The notes below the pieces were generated by a model. The model was not told the DNA's origin. It did no database searches and saw nothing but the letters and a program-made list of their open reading frames with translations. A stretch of DNA of 64,000 bases from Dyella kyungheensis. GTDB lineage: Bacteria; Pseudomonadota; Gammaproteobacteria; Xanthomonadales; Rhodanobacteraceae. The position numbers and the translations under genes are program-made. Of the stretch, positions 40,215-48,326 are shown piece by piece (the stretch's first letter is position 1; each line of letters begins with the position of its first letter). The stretch spans positions 18,070 to 82,069 of the forward strand of contig NZ_JADIKC010000010.1 of assembly GCF_016905005.1 (NCBI RefSeq). Direction: 5' to 3'.

Positions 40215-40529
40215 TCAGGCCGGCATCGGTGCCGGCAGTTCCAAAGCCTGTGCGAGGCCGAGCACGCCGGCCGCGTCACGCATCACTTCGCTCACACCCA
40301 GCCACGCGGGCGACTGGCCACGCGCCGTCGCCTCGCGGCGGAACGCCACCAGCAGCTGCAGCGCGGCGGTATCCACGCGCTCCACGCCGGCGCCGTCCAA
40401 CTGGGCGGCGGCGGCATCGAACGCTTCGATCAGTTCGGCCTTTACCTGCGCCACGCTGCCGAGGCGGAAATCGGCGGGCAGCGCGATCACGCGCGCCGCA
40501 GCCTTTGCCTCACCCGTCGTCTTGCCCAT
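40215..40529 (-). CDS. STAS-domain protein, first gene of chemotaxis operon
   Basis: A 104-residue STAS-like domain. The core loop reads LDGAGVERVDTAALQLLVAFRREA: the usual DSS/DTS site is DTA, so phosphorylation, if any, would be on the Thr. Such STAS proteins often lead Xanthomonas and Pseudomonas chemotaxis operons. It starts 41 bp after a strong sigma-28 promoter; RBS AGGATCACACC. Distinct from the STAS protein closing the operon (31023-31325). Confidence 0.88.
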   Translation of the reverse strand: MGKTTGEAKAAARVIALPADFRLGSVAQVKAELIEAFDAAAAQLDGAGVERVDTAALQLLVAFRREATARGQSPAWLGVSEVMRDAAGVLGLAQALELPAPMPA

Positions 40530-40570
40530 GGTGTGATCCTGTGCCTGCCCTTAGGGCGTCTACGGGTGGT

Positions 40571-40597
40571 TTATCGGCCATGCCGTTGTTCGCTTTA
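40571..40597 (-). promoter_or_regulatory. FliA (sigma-28) promoter for the chemotaxis operon
   Basis: On the minus strand: TAAA, 15 bases, GCCGATAA, a full match to the short sigma-28 consensus. The -10 ends 41 bp before the STAS start at 40529. Confidence 0.88.
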
Positions 40598-40645
40598 GCG
40601 ATCTTTGTCCCGATCGAGTGCCGCCGATCCGCGCAAAATGGCCTC

Positions 40646-40672
40646 TCAAGTTTTTCCGAAGGCCGCCGATGC
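40646..40672 (+). promoter_or_regulatory. Predicted FliA (sigma-28) promoter for fliK
   Basis: TCAAGTTT (7 of 8), 11 bases, GCCGATGC (6 of 8). It is divergent from the chemotaxis promoter with 48 bp between the two -35 elements. The -10 ends 49 bp before the TTG start at 40722. Confidence 0.6.
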
Positions 40673-40721
40673 CTAGGGCACGGACGGGCGCGCATGCCGC
40701 TTCGTTCGCAAGGAGCTACGA

Positions 40722-41864
40722 TTGATCATCCAACCCACCAGTCTCGCAGCCCTCGCCTGGGCCGGCGCTGCCTCCGGCAGTGCCGCCGAGAGTTGGCGTA
40801 TCGGCACCGTGCTGTCGGCGCGACCGCTGGGGATCAATCAGGACGGCATGATGGTGCTGCAGATTGGCGCGCTGGCGGTGGAAACCGAGGCGCCGAGCGG
40901 CCAGCAGCTGCCTTCGCAATTCCAGGTGCGCGTGCTGACGCTGGGCGCGCAGCCGCAGCTGGAAGTGATCATGCCGCACATGCCCGAGCCGACCGTGCAG
41001 CTGGCCATGCGCGAGCGCCTGCCGCAGCAGAACGGCTACGCGCCATTGCTTGCCACGCTCGATGCGCTCGCCCAGCGCCCGGCGCTGCGCCAATTGCCGG
41101 CGTATCTGCGGCCCGCGCTGGCATTGCTGGAACACGTGGTGCGCACGCCGGCCGAGATCACCCGCGGCGAGGGACTGGAAGAAGCGATCAAGCGCAGCGG
41201 CCTTTTCCTGGAGGCCCAACTGGCCGAACCCAATCTCGATATGGCCGGCGTGAGCCAGGAAGACTGGAAGGCCGCCTTGCTGCGCCTGGCCAGCCTGCTC
41301 GACGACTACCTGCCCGCGCGTCGCTCCACCAGTGCTTCCAGCGAGACGCCTCCGCCGCTGCAACAGCGTGGCCTGCAGGCGCAACCGCGCGCCATGCTGC
41401 CGCTGTCGCTGCTCGACGACGATGTCGACGCCCTGCTCAGCCAGTTGCATGGCGAAGTGCGCGCTGCGTTGGCCCGGGTGGAAGTGGCGCAGTTGGAAGC
41501 GACCACCGCTTCCGCGTGGATGATCGAGATTCCGCTGCAAGGCGAGGACGGCCGCGACATCCTGCAGGTGCAGTTGCAGCAGAACACCGAGAGCGACACC
41601 GGTTCGTCGTGGACGTTCGGCTTCGCCATCGACCTGCCCGCGCTGGGACCGATCCAGGGCGAACTGCAACTGCGCGATCTGCGCCTGGCCGTGCGCCTGT
41701 GGGCGGAACGCGCCGATACCGTGCATCGCCTGGAGCAACAGTTCGGCCCGTTGCGGCAAACGCTGTCGGCGGCAGGTCTGATCCTTGATCAGCTGTCGTG
41801 CCAGCAGGGTCTGCCGCAATCGAGCCACGCGCACAGTGCGATCCTGCTGAGGACCACGGCATGA
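40722..41864 (+). CDS. fliK: Flagellar hook-length control protein, FliK-like
   Basis: A 380-residue hydrophilic, Gln/Ala/Leu-rich protein. The C-terminal ~90 residues (FAIDLPALGPIQGELQLRDLRLAVRLWAERADTVHRLEQQFGPLRQTLSAAGLILDQLSCQQG) match the FliK C-terminal domain that switches export from hook to filament via FlhB. The N-terminal part is family-typical in being variable. The start is TTG at 40722 with an ideal AAGGAGCTACGA before it; no nearby ATG is better. Stop overlaps the next gene (ATGA), a short FlhB-C-like protein. Confidence 0.85.
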   Translation: MIIQPTSLAALAWAGAASGSAAESWRIGTVLSARPLGINQDGMMVLQIGALAVETEAPSGQQLPSQFQVRVLTLGAQPQLEVIMPHMPEPTVQLAMRERLPQQNGYAPLLATLDALAQRPALRQLPAYLRPALALLEHVVRTPAEITRGEGLEEAIKRSGLFLEAQLAEPNLDMAGVSQEDWKAALLRLASLLDDYLPARRSTSASSETPPPLQQRGLQAQPRAMLPLSLLDDDVDALLSQLHGEVRAALARVEVAQLEATTASAWMIEIPLQGEDGRDILQVQLQQNTESDTGSSWTFGFAIDLPALGPIQGELQLRDLRLAVRLWAERADTVHRLEQQFGPLRQTLSAAGLILDQLSCQQGLPQSSHAHSAILLRTTA

Positions 41865-42136
41865 GCAACGCACTGCCTCCCGCGCGCCGCCGCGTCACCC
41901 TGCGTCTCTCCGGCGGCTCGAACCATGCTGCCGCGACGCCGGTCAGCCTGCCGCCCGAATCGCTGGAAACACTGCTGGCCCGCGCTCGCGCACTGGGCAT
42001 TCCGTTGCACCAGGATCCGCAGATGGCCGCACTGCTCGCCTCGCTGCGCCTGCGCCAGGAAGTGCCCGCCACGCTGTACGCAGCCGCCGCTGCAGTGATG
42101 GCCTGCATCTACGACGCGGCCGACGCGCAGCACTGA
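41861..42136 (+). CDS. FlhB C-terminal-domain-like protein (FlhX/YlqH type)
   Basis: A 91-residue soluble protein that aligns with the cytoplasmic FlhB_C end: LARARALGIPLHQDPQMAALLASLRLRQEVPATLYAAAAAVMACIYDA. It lacks both the membrane part and the NPTH cleavage motif. Such proteins accompany fliK in many proteobacteria and may substitute for the cleaved FlhB fragment in substrate switching. The full FlhB is at 57914-59050. Starts inside the fliK stop (ATGA). Confidence 0.87.
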   Translation: MSNALPPARRRVTLRLSGGSNHAAATPVSLPPESLETLLARARALGIPLHQDPQMAALLASLRLRQEVPATLYAAAAAVMACIYDAADAQH

Positions 42137-42217
42137 GCGCACGTTCTTGCGAAGCGTGCGTGCGCACGCGATGTGCGTGGAAACACGACACACCCTTCAT
42201 GTTTTGTCCGCAACAGT

Positions 42218-42237
42218 GATCCTGCACACACAGGATC
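42218..42237 (+). promoter_or_regulatory. Hairpin covering the RBS of the DUF2252 gene
   Basis: GATCCTG, 6-base loop CACACA, CAGGATC. The AGGA Shine-Dalgarno lies in the right arm, 6 bases before the ATG at 42242, so folding would hide it. Confidence 0.45.
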
Positions 42238-42241
42238 GCTC

Positions 42242-43450
42242 ATGGCCCGTTCCGGAAACTCCGCCGTTCCACCTGCAAAACGACAACGCGCACTGATCGA
42301 ACGCCGCAACACCAAGATGGCGCGTTCCGCCCACGCCTACGTGCGTGGCAACACGGCGCAGTTCTACGAATGGCTGGACTCGTCGGCGGCACCGCCTCTT
42401 CCCGCCGGTCCGGCGATCTGGATCTGCGGCGACTGCCACATCGGCAACATCGGCCCGGTCGCGGACGACCAGGGCAAGCTGCACATCCAGATTCGCGATT
42501 TCGATCAGAGCGTGATCGGCAATCCCGCGCACGACCTGGTGCGGTTGGCGCTTTCGCTCGCCATGGCAGCGCGCGGCTCGGACCTGCCCGGCATCACCAC
42601 CGCCAACATGATGGAGGCGATGCTCGACGGCTACGAATCCGCGTTTCCGGAAACCGACGATCCGGAACCGTGCATGCCCGGCACCATCAAACTGGTGATG
42701 CGGCAAGCCGCACGGCGCAGCTGGAAATCGCTCGCTGACGAACGCACGAACGGTGATGGGCTCGAGCTGCCGCTGGGCAAGCAGTTCTGGCCCATCCTCG
42801 CGAAGGAGCGCAAGGCCATCCAGGCGATCTTCCGCCAGCCCGAACTGGATGCGCTGGCCAAGCAGTTGCGGCGCCGCGATCCCAAGGGCGAGGTGAACGT
42901 GCTGGATGCCGCGTACTGGCGCAAAGGGTGCAGTTCGCTGGGCAAGCTGCGCTACGCCGCACTGCTGGACGTGGATGGCGAAGCGGTGGAAGGCGACGAC
43001 CTCTGCCTGATCGACATCAAGCAGGCGGCCGCATCCATCGCACCGCACGCAAGCCGCGCCCGCATGCCGCGCGACCCGGCGCAGCGCGCGGTGCTAGCCG
43101 CGCAACACCTGTCGCCTGCGTTGGGCAACCGCATGCGTCCCACCCAGCTGCTGGACAAGCCCGTGTTCGTTCGCGAGCTGATGCCGCAGGACCTGAAGAT
43201 CGACATCGCACGATTGCGGCGCAAGCAGGCGCGCCGCGTTGCCGCCTTTCTCGCCCATGTGGTCGGGCATGCGCACGCTCGCCAGATGGACGCCGCCACA
43301 CGTCGATCGTGGTGCCGTGAATTGCGGCGCAATCATTCGCGCACGCTCGATGCGCCGTCGTGGTTGTGGACGGCGGTGACCGGCTTGCTGTCGATGCACG
43401 AGCGCGATTATCTCGACCACTGCCGGCGCTACGTGGGCGGCAAGGCGTGA
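42242..43450 (+). CDS. DUF2252 family protein
   Basis: A 402-residue protein of DUF2252, distantly like aminoglycoside-type phosphotransferases. Visible blocks: RNTKMARSAHAYVRGNTAQFYEWL, WICGDCHIGNIGPV (kinase-like catalytic loop), IQIRDFDQSVIGNPAHDLVRLALSLAMA (DFD metal site) and IDIKQAAASIA, VRELMPQDLKID. Cytoplasmic; substrate unknown. The start at 42242 has AGGATCGCTC, masked by a hairpin. Encoded alone between the fliK pair and an outer-membrane gene. Confidence 0.88.
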   Translation: MARSGNSAVPPAKRQRALIERRNTKMARSAHAYVRGNTAQFYEWLDSSAAPPLPAGPAIWICGDCHIGNIGPVADDQGKLHIQIRDFDQSVIGNPAHDLVRLALSLAMAARGSDLPGITTANMMEAMLDGYESAFPETDDPEPCMPGTIKLVMRQAARRSWKSLADERTNGDGLELPLGKQFWPILAKERKAIQAIFRQPELDALAKQLRRRDPKGEVNVLDAAYWRKGCSSLGKLRYAALLDVDGEAVEGDDLCLIDIKQAAASIAPHASRARMPRDPAQRAVLAAQHLSPALGNRMRPTQLLDKPVFVRELMPQDLKIDIARLRRKQARRVAAFLAHVVGHAHARQMDAATRRSWCRELRRNHSRTLDAPSWLWTAVTGLLSMHERDYLDHCRRYVGGKA

Positions 43451-43459
43451 AGCATTCGA

Positions 43460-44404
43460 TCAAAGCGTGATGGTCGCCGACAGCATCGCCGGATTGCCCT
43501 TCAGGCGATTGGTGACGTCGAACTCGTGCAGCCAGCGGAACGAGAATTCGGCCTGGCCGCCCTGCCACTTCTTGAGGTAGTTGACCATCGGGCCGACGCC
43601 CAGGGAATGGCCCTTGAAGCCATTGAGTTGATCGGCGATCGGACCGGTGTCGTCTTCCAGCTGATAGATCCAGCCACCGACTGCGCCAAGGCCCCAACCC
43701 GAAGGAAAGCGCTTCATCAACAAGGTATCCAAGCGATAGACCGCACCGTTCTGGTAATCGGTCGCCTTGTCCTTGGTGTAGAAGTCCACGGCCGTGGTGG
43801 CACTCCATTCCAGCGAGCCTTGGTCGAACAACGCGGTGTAGCCCACGGTAGGCGAGAAGGTCCAGGTGTTGAGGCTCGCATTGGCCAGGCGGCCATCCTT
43901 GTAGTCGCCCGTCGGTGCGTAGAGATACAGCGAGAACGAGATGTGCTGCGTCTGACTGAAATGATGACTGGCGATGACCGGTGCAAAGAACAAGTCGTAC
44001 GGGGCCAGCACGTGGGACGAGCGACTGGTATTGAAACTGCCCAGCCGCGCGTTCACGTTGGCGTCGACGTAAGCGAACGGCAGCGTCATCATCGAAGCGA
44101 AATTCCACGACGAGGGTTGCGTCTTCCAGATGTACAGGCCGGTGAAGGTGGCCAGTTGGAACTCCGCCTTGAGTCCAAGCGCCGCGCCGCCACCCGCAAT
44201 CGGCACCTGTTTGGAGGCGCTGATCGAGCCGTCGTAATAGGCGTAGCCGTACTGCCAGGTGAGGCCGGGCGTCGGCGGGATCAATCCCGAGTACGAACTC
44301 GCCTGCAGGCCGGTGATGGAGCGTCCCACACCGGTTTCCGTGGCATGCAGCGGCAAGGCAAGCAGCGTAGCCAGCAGGGCGGAATACAGCGCAACTCGTT
44401 TCAT
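43460..44404 (-). CDS. Outer-membrane beta-barrel protein (MetA-pathway phenol-degradation/SphA-like)
   Basis: A 314-residue exported protein. Signal peptide MKRVALYSALLATLLALPLHA, then RSITGLQASSYSGLIPPTPGLTWQYGYAYYDGSISA at the mature start, and repeated amphipathic strands ending in LKGNPAMLSATITL. The YAPTGDYKDGRLANAS motif is typical of the MetA-like family. Likely a passive outer-membrane channel for small hydrophobic compounds, but this is family inference. Its stop is 9 bp from the DUF2252 stop (convergent). Confidence 0.78.
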   Translation of the reverse strand: MKRVALYSALLATLLALPLHATETGVGRSITGLQASSYSGLIPPTPGLTWQYGYAYYDGSISASKQVPIAGGGAALGLKAEFQLATFTGLYIWKTQPSSWNFASMMTLPFAYVDANVNARLGSFNTSRSSHVLAPYDLFFAPVIASHHFSQTQHISFSLYLYAPTGDYKDGRLANASLNTWTFSPTVGYTALFDQGSLEWSATTAVDFYTKDKATDYQNGAVYRLDTLLMKRFPSGWGLGAVGGWIYQLEDDTGPIADQLNGFKGHSLGVGPMVNYLKKWQGGQAEFSFRWLHEFDVTNRLKGNPAMLSATITL

Positions 44405-44619
44405 GGCAGCTCCGGACCCCTGGGCAGATACGCAACGGCATGCGCCTTCCGCGTGGCAAACGAATTCCCGCGCACCGCCTCAGCCTCTACGGATCAGGGG
44501 CGTCAAACAAGCGAAAATCCACCTATGGGTTCTAGGTAGAACTACGGAATAAACGGCGTAGCCGGCGCATCAGGAAATGGCCTGGCGCGCTGCGCTCCAT
44601 GCGCCGACGGCGTGCCGCT

Positions 44620-46575
44620 TCAGATCGCGGCGTTGTGCTGCGCGGGTTTCGCGCCGCCATCCGGAAAACGTGCGATCGCCTGCTGCGCCGCCTGCTCCAG
44701 CGAGGTCACGAATTCGTTGACGTCGGTGTTCGGCGGTGGCGCCACCTCGGCCGCCGCCAGCGGCTCGGGGAACATCACGCCCACGATGCAGGCGTGCGCG
44801 ATGCGGGCGTGCACCAGCGACACGGTATCGTCGAAGGTGTCGCGCTCCTTGATCGGGCTGGTGCTGACGATGTAGACCATCGACACCGCGTTGGGCGTCA
44901 GCTCCGGATGCGCCTGCGCGTCGAAGGCCTGGAAATCCGGGATGGAGATATGCCGCGCGTCGATATGCAGGTCGCGCAGGATGCGCGTCAGCAACTCGGT
45001 GGACAGGTCGTCCGCCATCGAACCCAGGCCCATGCACAGCACCAACGATCCGGGCGGCACGGCCAGCGGCCCCTGGAACCGGCCCATGGCATCTTCGCGA
45101 TGCTGGCGCAGGCTCTGCCCGATGGTCATGCTTTCCAGCACCGAGGTGCGGCGACGCCAGCGCGTCCAGCGACTTTCCTGGCTGTCGAGCGACTCGACCA
45201 CCGTGACGATGGCCTGCTTCACGGACAGCTGCTGCGATCCGCTGATCGCCCCGTTGGCCAGGTCGATGCGCGCCAGTTGCAACGCCGGCAGCAGCACGGC
45301 ATCGCAGTAGGCGGCGAAACTCTTGCGCTTGAGGAAGTCGCGCGCCTCGCTGATGATCTCGCCTGCGTCGCCGGACAGGGCACGCTGGTACACGCGTTGC
45401 GGCAAGGTGAGCGCCGGCGTGTCGCCGAGCAGGATATTGAGCAGGTCCAGGGCCTGCACGTGACGCCCCGCCACCACCAGGCACAGCGTCAGCGGCGTCG
45501 ACATCAGCAGGCCTACCGGACCCCACAGGCCGCTCCAGAAAATCGCCGCGACCACCACGGCCAACGGAGTAAGACCGGTGGTATGGCCGTAGAGGAACGG
45601 CTCGATCAGCTGCGACACGATGATCTCGACCGCCAGGTAGAGCAGCAAGGTCATCAACAACACCGACCAGCCCGGCGCCACCGCCGCGGCGAACAGCGCC
45701 ACCAGCGCCGCCACCAGCCATACGCCGATATAGGGCACGAAGCGCAGCGCCGCCGTCAGCAGTCCCCACAGCAGCGCGCTGGGCACGCCGATCAGCGTCA
45801 GACCGAGCCAGATCGCCACGCCCACGCCGAGGTTCACCGAAAACGTCGAGATGAAGAATCGCGACAAACGTTCGCCCGCGTCGTTGATCGCGGCCGTGGT
45901 GGCACGCAGATCCGCACCGCCGGCCAGGCGGATGAAGCGATCGCGCAAGGATTCGTGTTCCAGCAGCACGAAGATCAACACCACCAGCACGATACCTGCC
46001 GTTTCCACCGGCACCCATGCCGTGGTCAACACGCGAGTGAGCAGCCCCACCGGCTCGGACGGCGGCTTGGTCGCTTGTGGCGAAGGCTTCGCCGACGGAG
46101 CGGTGTTGGTGAGATAAGGCGGCGCCAGGAACGACGGCGCCGTGCTTCCACTCGCCGCGGGCGCGCTGCCCTGGCCTGAATCGTCGATCACCTTGCCCAG
46201 TTCGCCGCGCACCACGTCAAGCCGGCCGAGCGTTTCCTCGCGCAGCGACTTCACCTTGCTGCGGATGGTCACCTCGTACTGCGGCAGACTGCGCGCCACG
46301 TGCACTACCTGCGTGCCCATGATGGCGGTCACGCCGGTCACGATGACCACCAGCGCGACCACCGCGATCAGCACCGATGCCGTGTGGCCGAATCCGATGC
46401 GCCGGTAGATGCGCACCCAGGGCGCCATCAGCAGGCTGAGGAACAGCGCCAGGATGATCGGCACCAGCACTTCGCGCCCGAAATACAACAGCGCCAGCAC
46501 GCAGGCCAGCGCGATGATGACCACGGCACGCTGACTCGCCGTCGCGGCGGTTGGCACGGGCACTGGCGACGACAT
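44620..46575 (-). CDS. AI-2E family transporter with long C-terminal soluble domain
   Basis: A 651-residue protein. The first ~390 residues are the AI-2E/PerM transporter: eight predicted hydrophobic segments, with FISTFSVNLGVGVAIWLGLTLIGVPSALLWGLLTAALRFVPYIG and SQLIEPFLYGHTTGLTPLAVVVAAIFWSGLWGPVGLLMSTPLTLCLVVAG. About 260 extra cytoplasmic residues follow, including AVPPGSLVLCMGLGSMADDLSTELLTRILRD and SMVYIVSTSPIKERD, which look Rossmann/B12-binding-like but without a clear signature. The substrate is not proven to be AI-2. Start at 46575 has AAGGAGAAG. Confidence 0.85.
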   Translation of the reverse strand: MSSPVPVPTAATASQRAVVIIALACVLALLYFGREVLVPIILALFLSLLMAPWVRIYRRIGFGHTASVLIAVVALVVIVTGVTAIMGTQVVHVARSLPQYEVTIRSKVKSLREETLGRLDVVRGELGKVIDDSGQGSAPAASGSTAPSFLAPPYLTNTAPSAKPSPQATKPPSEPVGLLTRVLTTAWVPVETAGIVLVVLIFVLLEHESLRDRFIRLAGGADLRATTAAINDAGERLSRFFISTFSVNLGVGVAIWLGLTLIGVPSALLWGLLTAALRFVPYIGVWLVAALVALFAAAVAPGWSVLLMTLLLYLAVEIIVSQLIEPFLYGHTTGLTPLAVVVAAIFWSGLWGPVGLLMSTPLTLCLVVAGRHVQALDLLNILLGDTPALTLPQRVYQRALSGDAGEIISEARDFLKRKSFAAYCDAVLLPALQLARIDLANGAISGSQQLSVKQAIVTVVESLDSQESRWTRWRRRTSVLESMTIGQSLRQHREDAMGRFQGPLAVPPGSLVLCMGLGSMADDLSTELLTRILRDLHIDARHISIPDFQAFDAQAHPELTPNAVSMVYIVSTSPIKERDTFDDTVSLVHARIAHACIVGVMFPEPLAAAEVAPPPNTDVNEFVTSLEQAAQQAIARFPDGGAKPAQHNAAI

Positions 46576-46658
46576 GGGCTTCTCCTTTCCACTGCGGTTC
46601 GCCGGGATCGGTGTCCCGGCGTGCCGCAAGGATAGCCGTGCTCAGCGTATCGAGTACG

Positions 46659-47120
46659 TCAGGCCGCTTCGTGCTCCAACGGCAGGCGGCAAAGGCGGCG
46701 CACATCGAGCAAGGCCACGAAGCCGCCCTGCGAGGGCAATACACCGTGCACGGGATCGTCGTCTCGATCCGTGCCGCCGGGCAGCGGCGGTGCGATGTCG
46801 GCGGCGCTGGCTTCCAGCAAATCGCCGATGGCGTCCACCCGGATGCCGACCAGATGCGGACCGTGCGAGAGCATCACCTGGCGTACCTGGAAGGGGTCCA
46901 TGCGTTTTTCGTCGGACAGCCCCAGCCGACGGCGGCCGTCGAGCACCGGCACGATGCGGCCGCGCAGGTGGCGGATGCCCAATACCTCGGGCGCCGAGCC
47001 CGGCACGGGGGTCAACTCGCCATCGCGAAGCACTTCGCTCACCTGCGTCAGCGGCGCGGCGTAGGACTGCCCGCCGATGCGGAACGACAGCCAGTGCTCG
47101 GTGTTCTTCACGTGTTTCAT
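46659..47120 (-). CDS. cheW: CheW-domain protein (cluster 2)
   Basis: A 153-residue CheW domain: WLSFRIGGQSYAAPLTQVSEVLRDGELTPVPGSAPEVLGIRHLRGRIVPVLDGRRRLG, LVGIRVDAIGDLLEASA, and GGFVALLDVRRLCRL. Last gene of the large motility block, 49 bp after motD. In Pseudomonas-type clusters ParA/ParP genes usually separate motD and cheW; none is here. Start at 47120 (MKHVKNTEH) has GGGGAGTCGCTGCC. Confidence 0.93.
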   Translation of the reverse strand: MKHVKNTEHWLSFRIGGQSYAAPLTQVSEVLRDGELTPVPGSAPEVLGIRHLRGRIVPVLDGRRRLGLSDEKRMDPFQVRQVMLSHGPHLVGIRVDAIGDLLEASAADIAPPLPGGTDRDDDPVHGVLPSQGGFVALLDVRRLCRLPLEHEAA

Positions 47121-47169
47121 GGCAGCGACTCCCCTGCGTTGACTTTGCCTGGTACGACGGTCTTGCAAA

Positions 47170-48312
47170 TCACGGGCCATGCTCCGGAGCGGCTACATGG
47201 GCCGATCCCACGGTGATGGCGCCCGCGGCGACGTTGGGCAGGCTGGCGCGCGGCGTCACTTCCGGCCCGGATTCGCCCTCCTTCGGCTCCGCGCGCTGCG
47301 GCCTGGCGAGGATGACCTTGTTCACCGGCACGTCGTCGGCCTGCCGGGATGCCACCACTTCCATGGTGGGCAGGGCTGTCGCGGGCTTGTTGGCAACCAC
47401 GGGGGCTGCGGGCGCAACGCTAGTGGCAGGTGCCGGCGCTCCCTGGGTGCCCGCGGTGAGCTGGCCGGTGCCCGGCGCCACGTTCTCGATGCGCTGGGGC
47501 TCGCCCTCTTCGCTGAGCACCACGATCAGCACGCGGCGGTTGCGGTTGCGTCCGTCCTCCGTCGCATTGTCGGCATTGGGGTGGTATTCGCCCCAGCCCA
47601 TGATGCCCAGCCGCGTGGGGTCCACGCCCTGCTCGGTGAACAGGCGCGCCACGCTGGCCGCACGGGCGGCAGACAGCTCCCAGTTGGAGGGATACAGCGC
47701 GGTGTTGATCGGACGATCGTCGGTGTAGCCCTCGATGCGCACCGTATTCGGGAACGGCTTGAGGATCGAGGCCATGCTGTTGAGCACTTCGTTGGCTTCC
47801 GGCGAGAGTTTCGCCACGCCACTGGGGAACAGGATGTCGGTGCGCAGCTCCACTTCCAGCCAGGAGGTGGTCTTGCGCACGATCACCATCTGCTTGTCGA
47901 TCAAGGGCTGCAGCGCGCGCACCACCTGGTCGCGGATCATGTCCAGGTTGCGCTTCTCGCTCGCCGGCGCAGCGGCGCGCGAGTCCACCGCGCGCACCAT
48001 CTGCGGACGCCCGGGAATGGGCACGCTCACCGGAATGGTCGCCGCGCCCGGCTGGCTCGCCGGCGAGGCGATCGCCGGATCGACGTTGTGCGGCTGCGCA
48101 CGCGTCTGCGGCATCGGCGCAATCACATGGCTGGAGCCGTTGAATGCCTCGATGATCGAATTGGACATCACGCGGTACTTGCCTTCGTTCACCACCGACA
48201 CCGCGTACATCACCACGAAGAAGGCGAGCAGCAACGTCATCAGGTCGGCATAGGGGATCGCCCATGCTTCGTGGTTGACGTGATCCTCGTGGTGTTTTTT
48301 CTTCCTGGCCAC
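47170..48312 (-). CDS. motD: Flagellar motor protein MotD (MotB-like)
   Basis: A 380-residue stator protein. One TM (about 22-40, ADLMTLLLAFFVVMYAVS) contains the ion-binding Asp23. A peptidoglycan-binding OmpA domain (about 150-285) has RIEGYTDDRPINTALYPSNWELSAARAASVARLF and DNATEDGRNRNRRVLIVV. The C-terminal ~95 residues are a Pro/Ala-rich tail. The start is GTG at 48312; sequence upstream in frame belongs to motC in another frame. It pairs with MotC (14 bp upstream) to form a second-type stator. Confidence 0.94.
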   Translation of the reverse strand: MARKKKHHEDHVNHEAWAIPYADLMTLLLAFFVVMYAVSVVNEGKYRVMSNSIIEAFNGSSHVIAPMPQTRAQPHNVDPAIASPASQPGAATIPVSVPIPGRPQMVRAVDSRAAAPASEKRNLDMIRDQVVRALQPLIDKQMVIVRKTTSWLEVELRTDILFPSGVAKLSPEANEVLNSMASILKPFPNTVRIEGYTDDRPINTALYPSNWELSAARAASVARLFTEQGVDPTRLGIMGWGEYHPNADNATEDGRNRNRRVLIVVLSEEGEPQRIENVAPGTGQLTAGTQGAPAPATSVAPAAPVVANKPATALPTMEVVASRQADDVPVNKVILARPQRAEPKEGESGPEVTPRASLPNVAAGAITVGSAHVAAPEHGP

Positions 48313-48326
48313 AACGCTGCGCTCCG

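Noticed and set aside
41861..42136. Part of a virulence type III secretion system (HrcU/YscU-like).
   Set aside because: It has only the FlhB-C-like part, is coupled to fliK and has no injectisome genes nearby.
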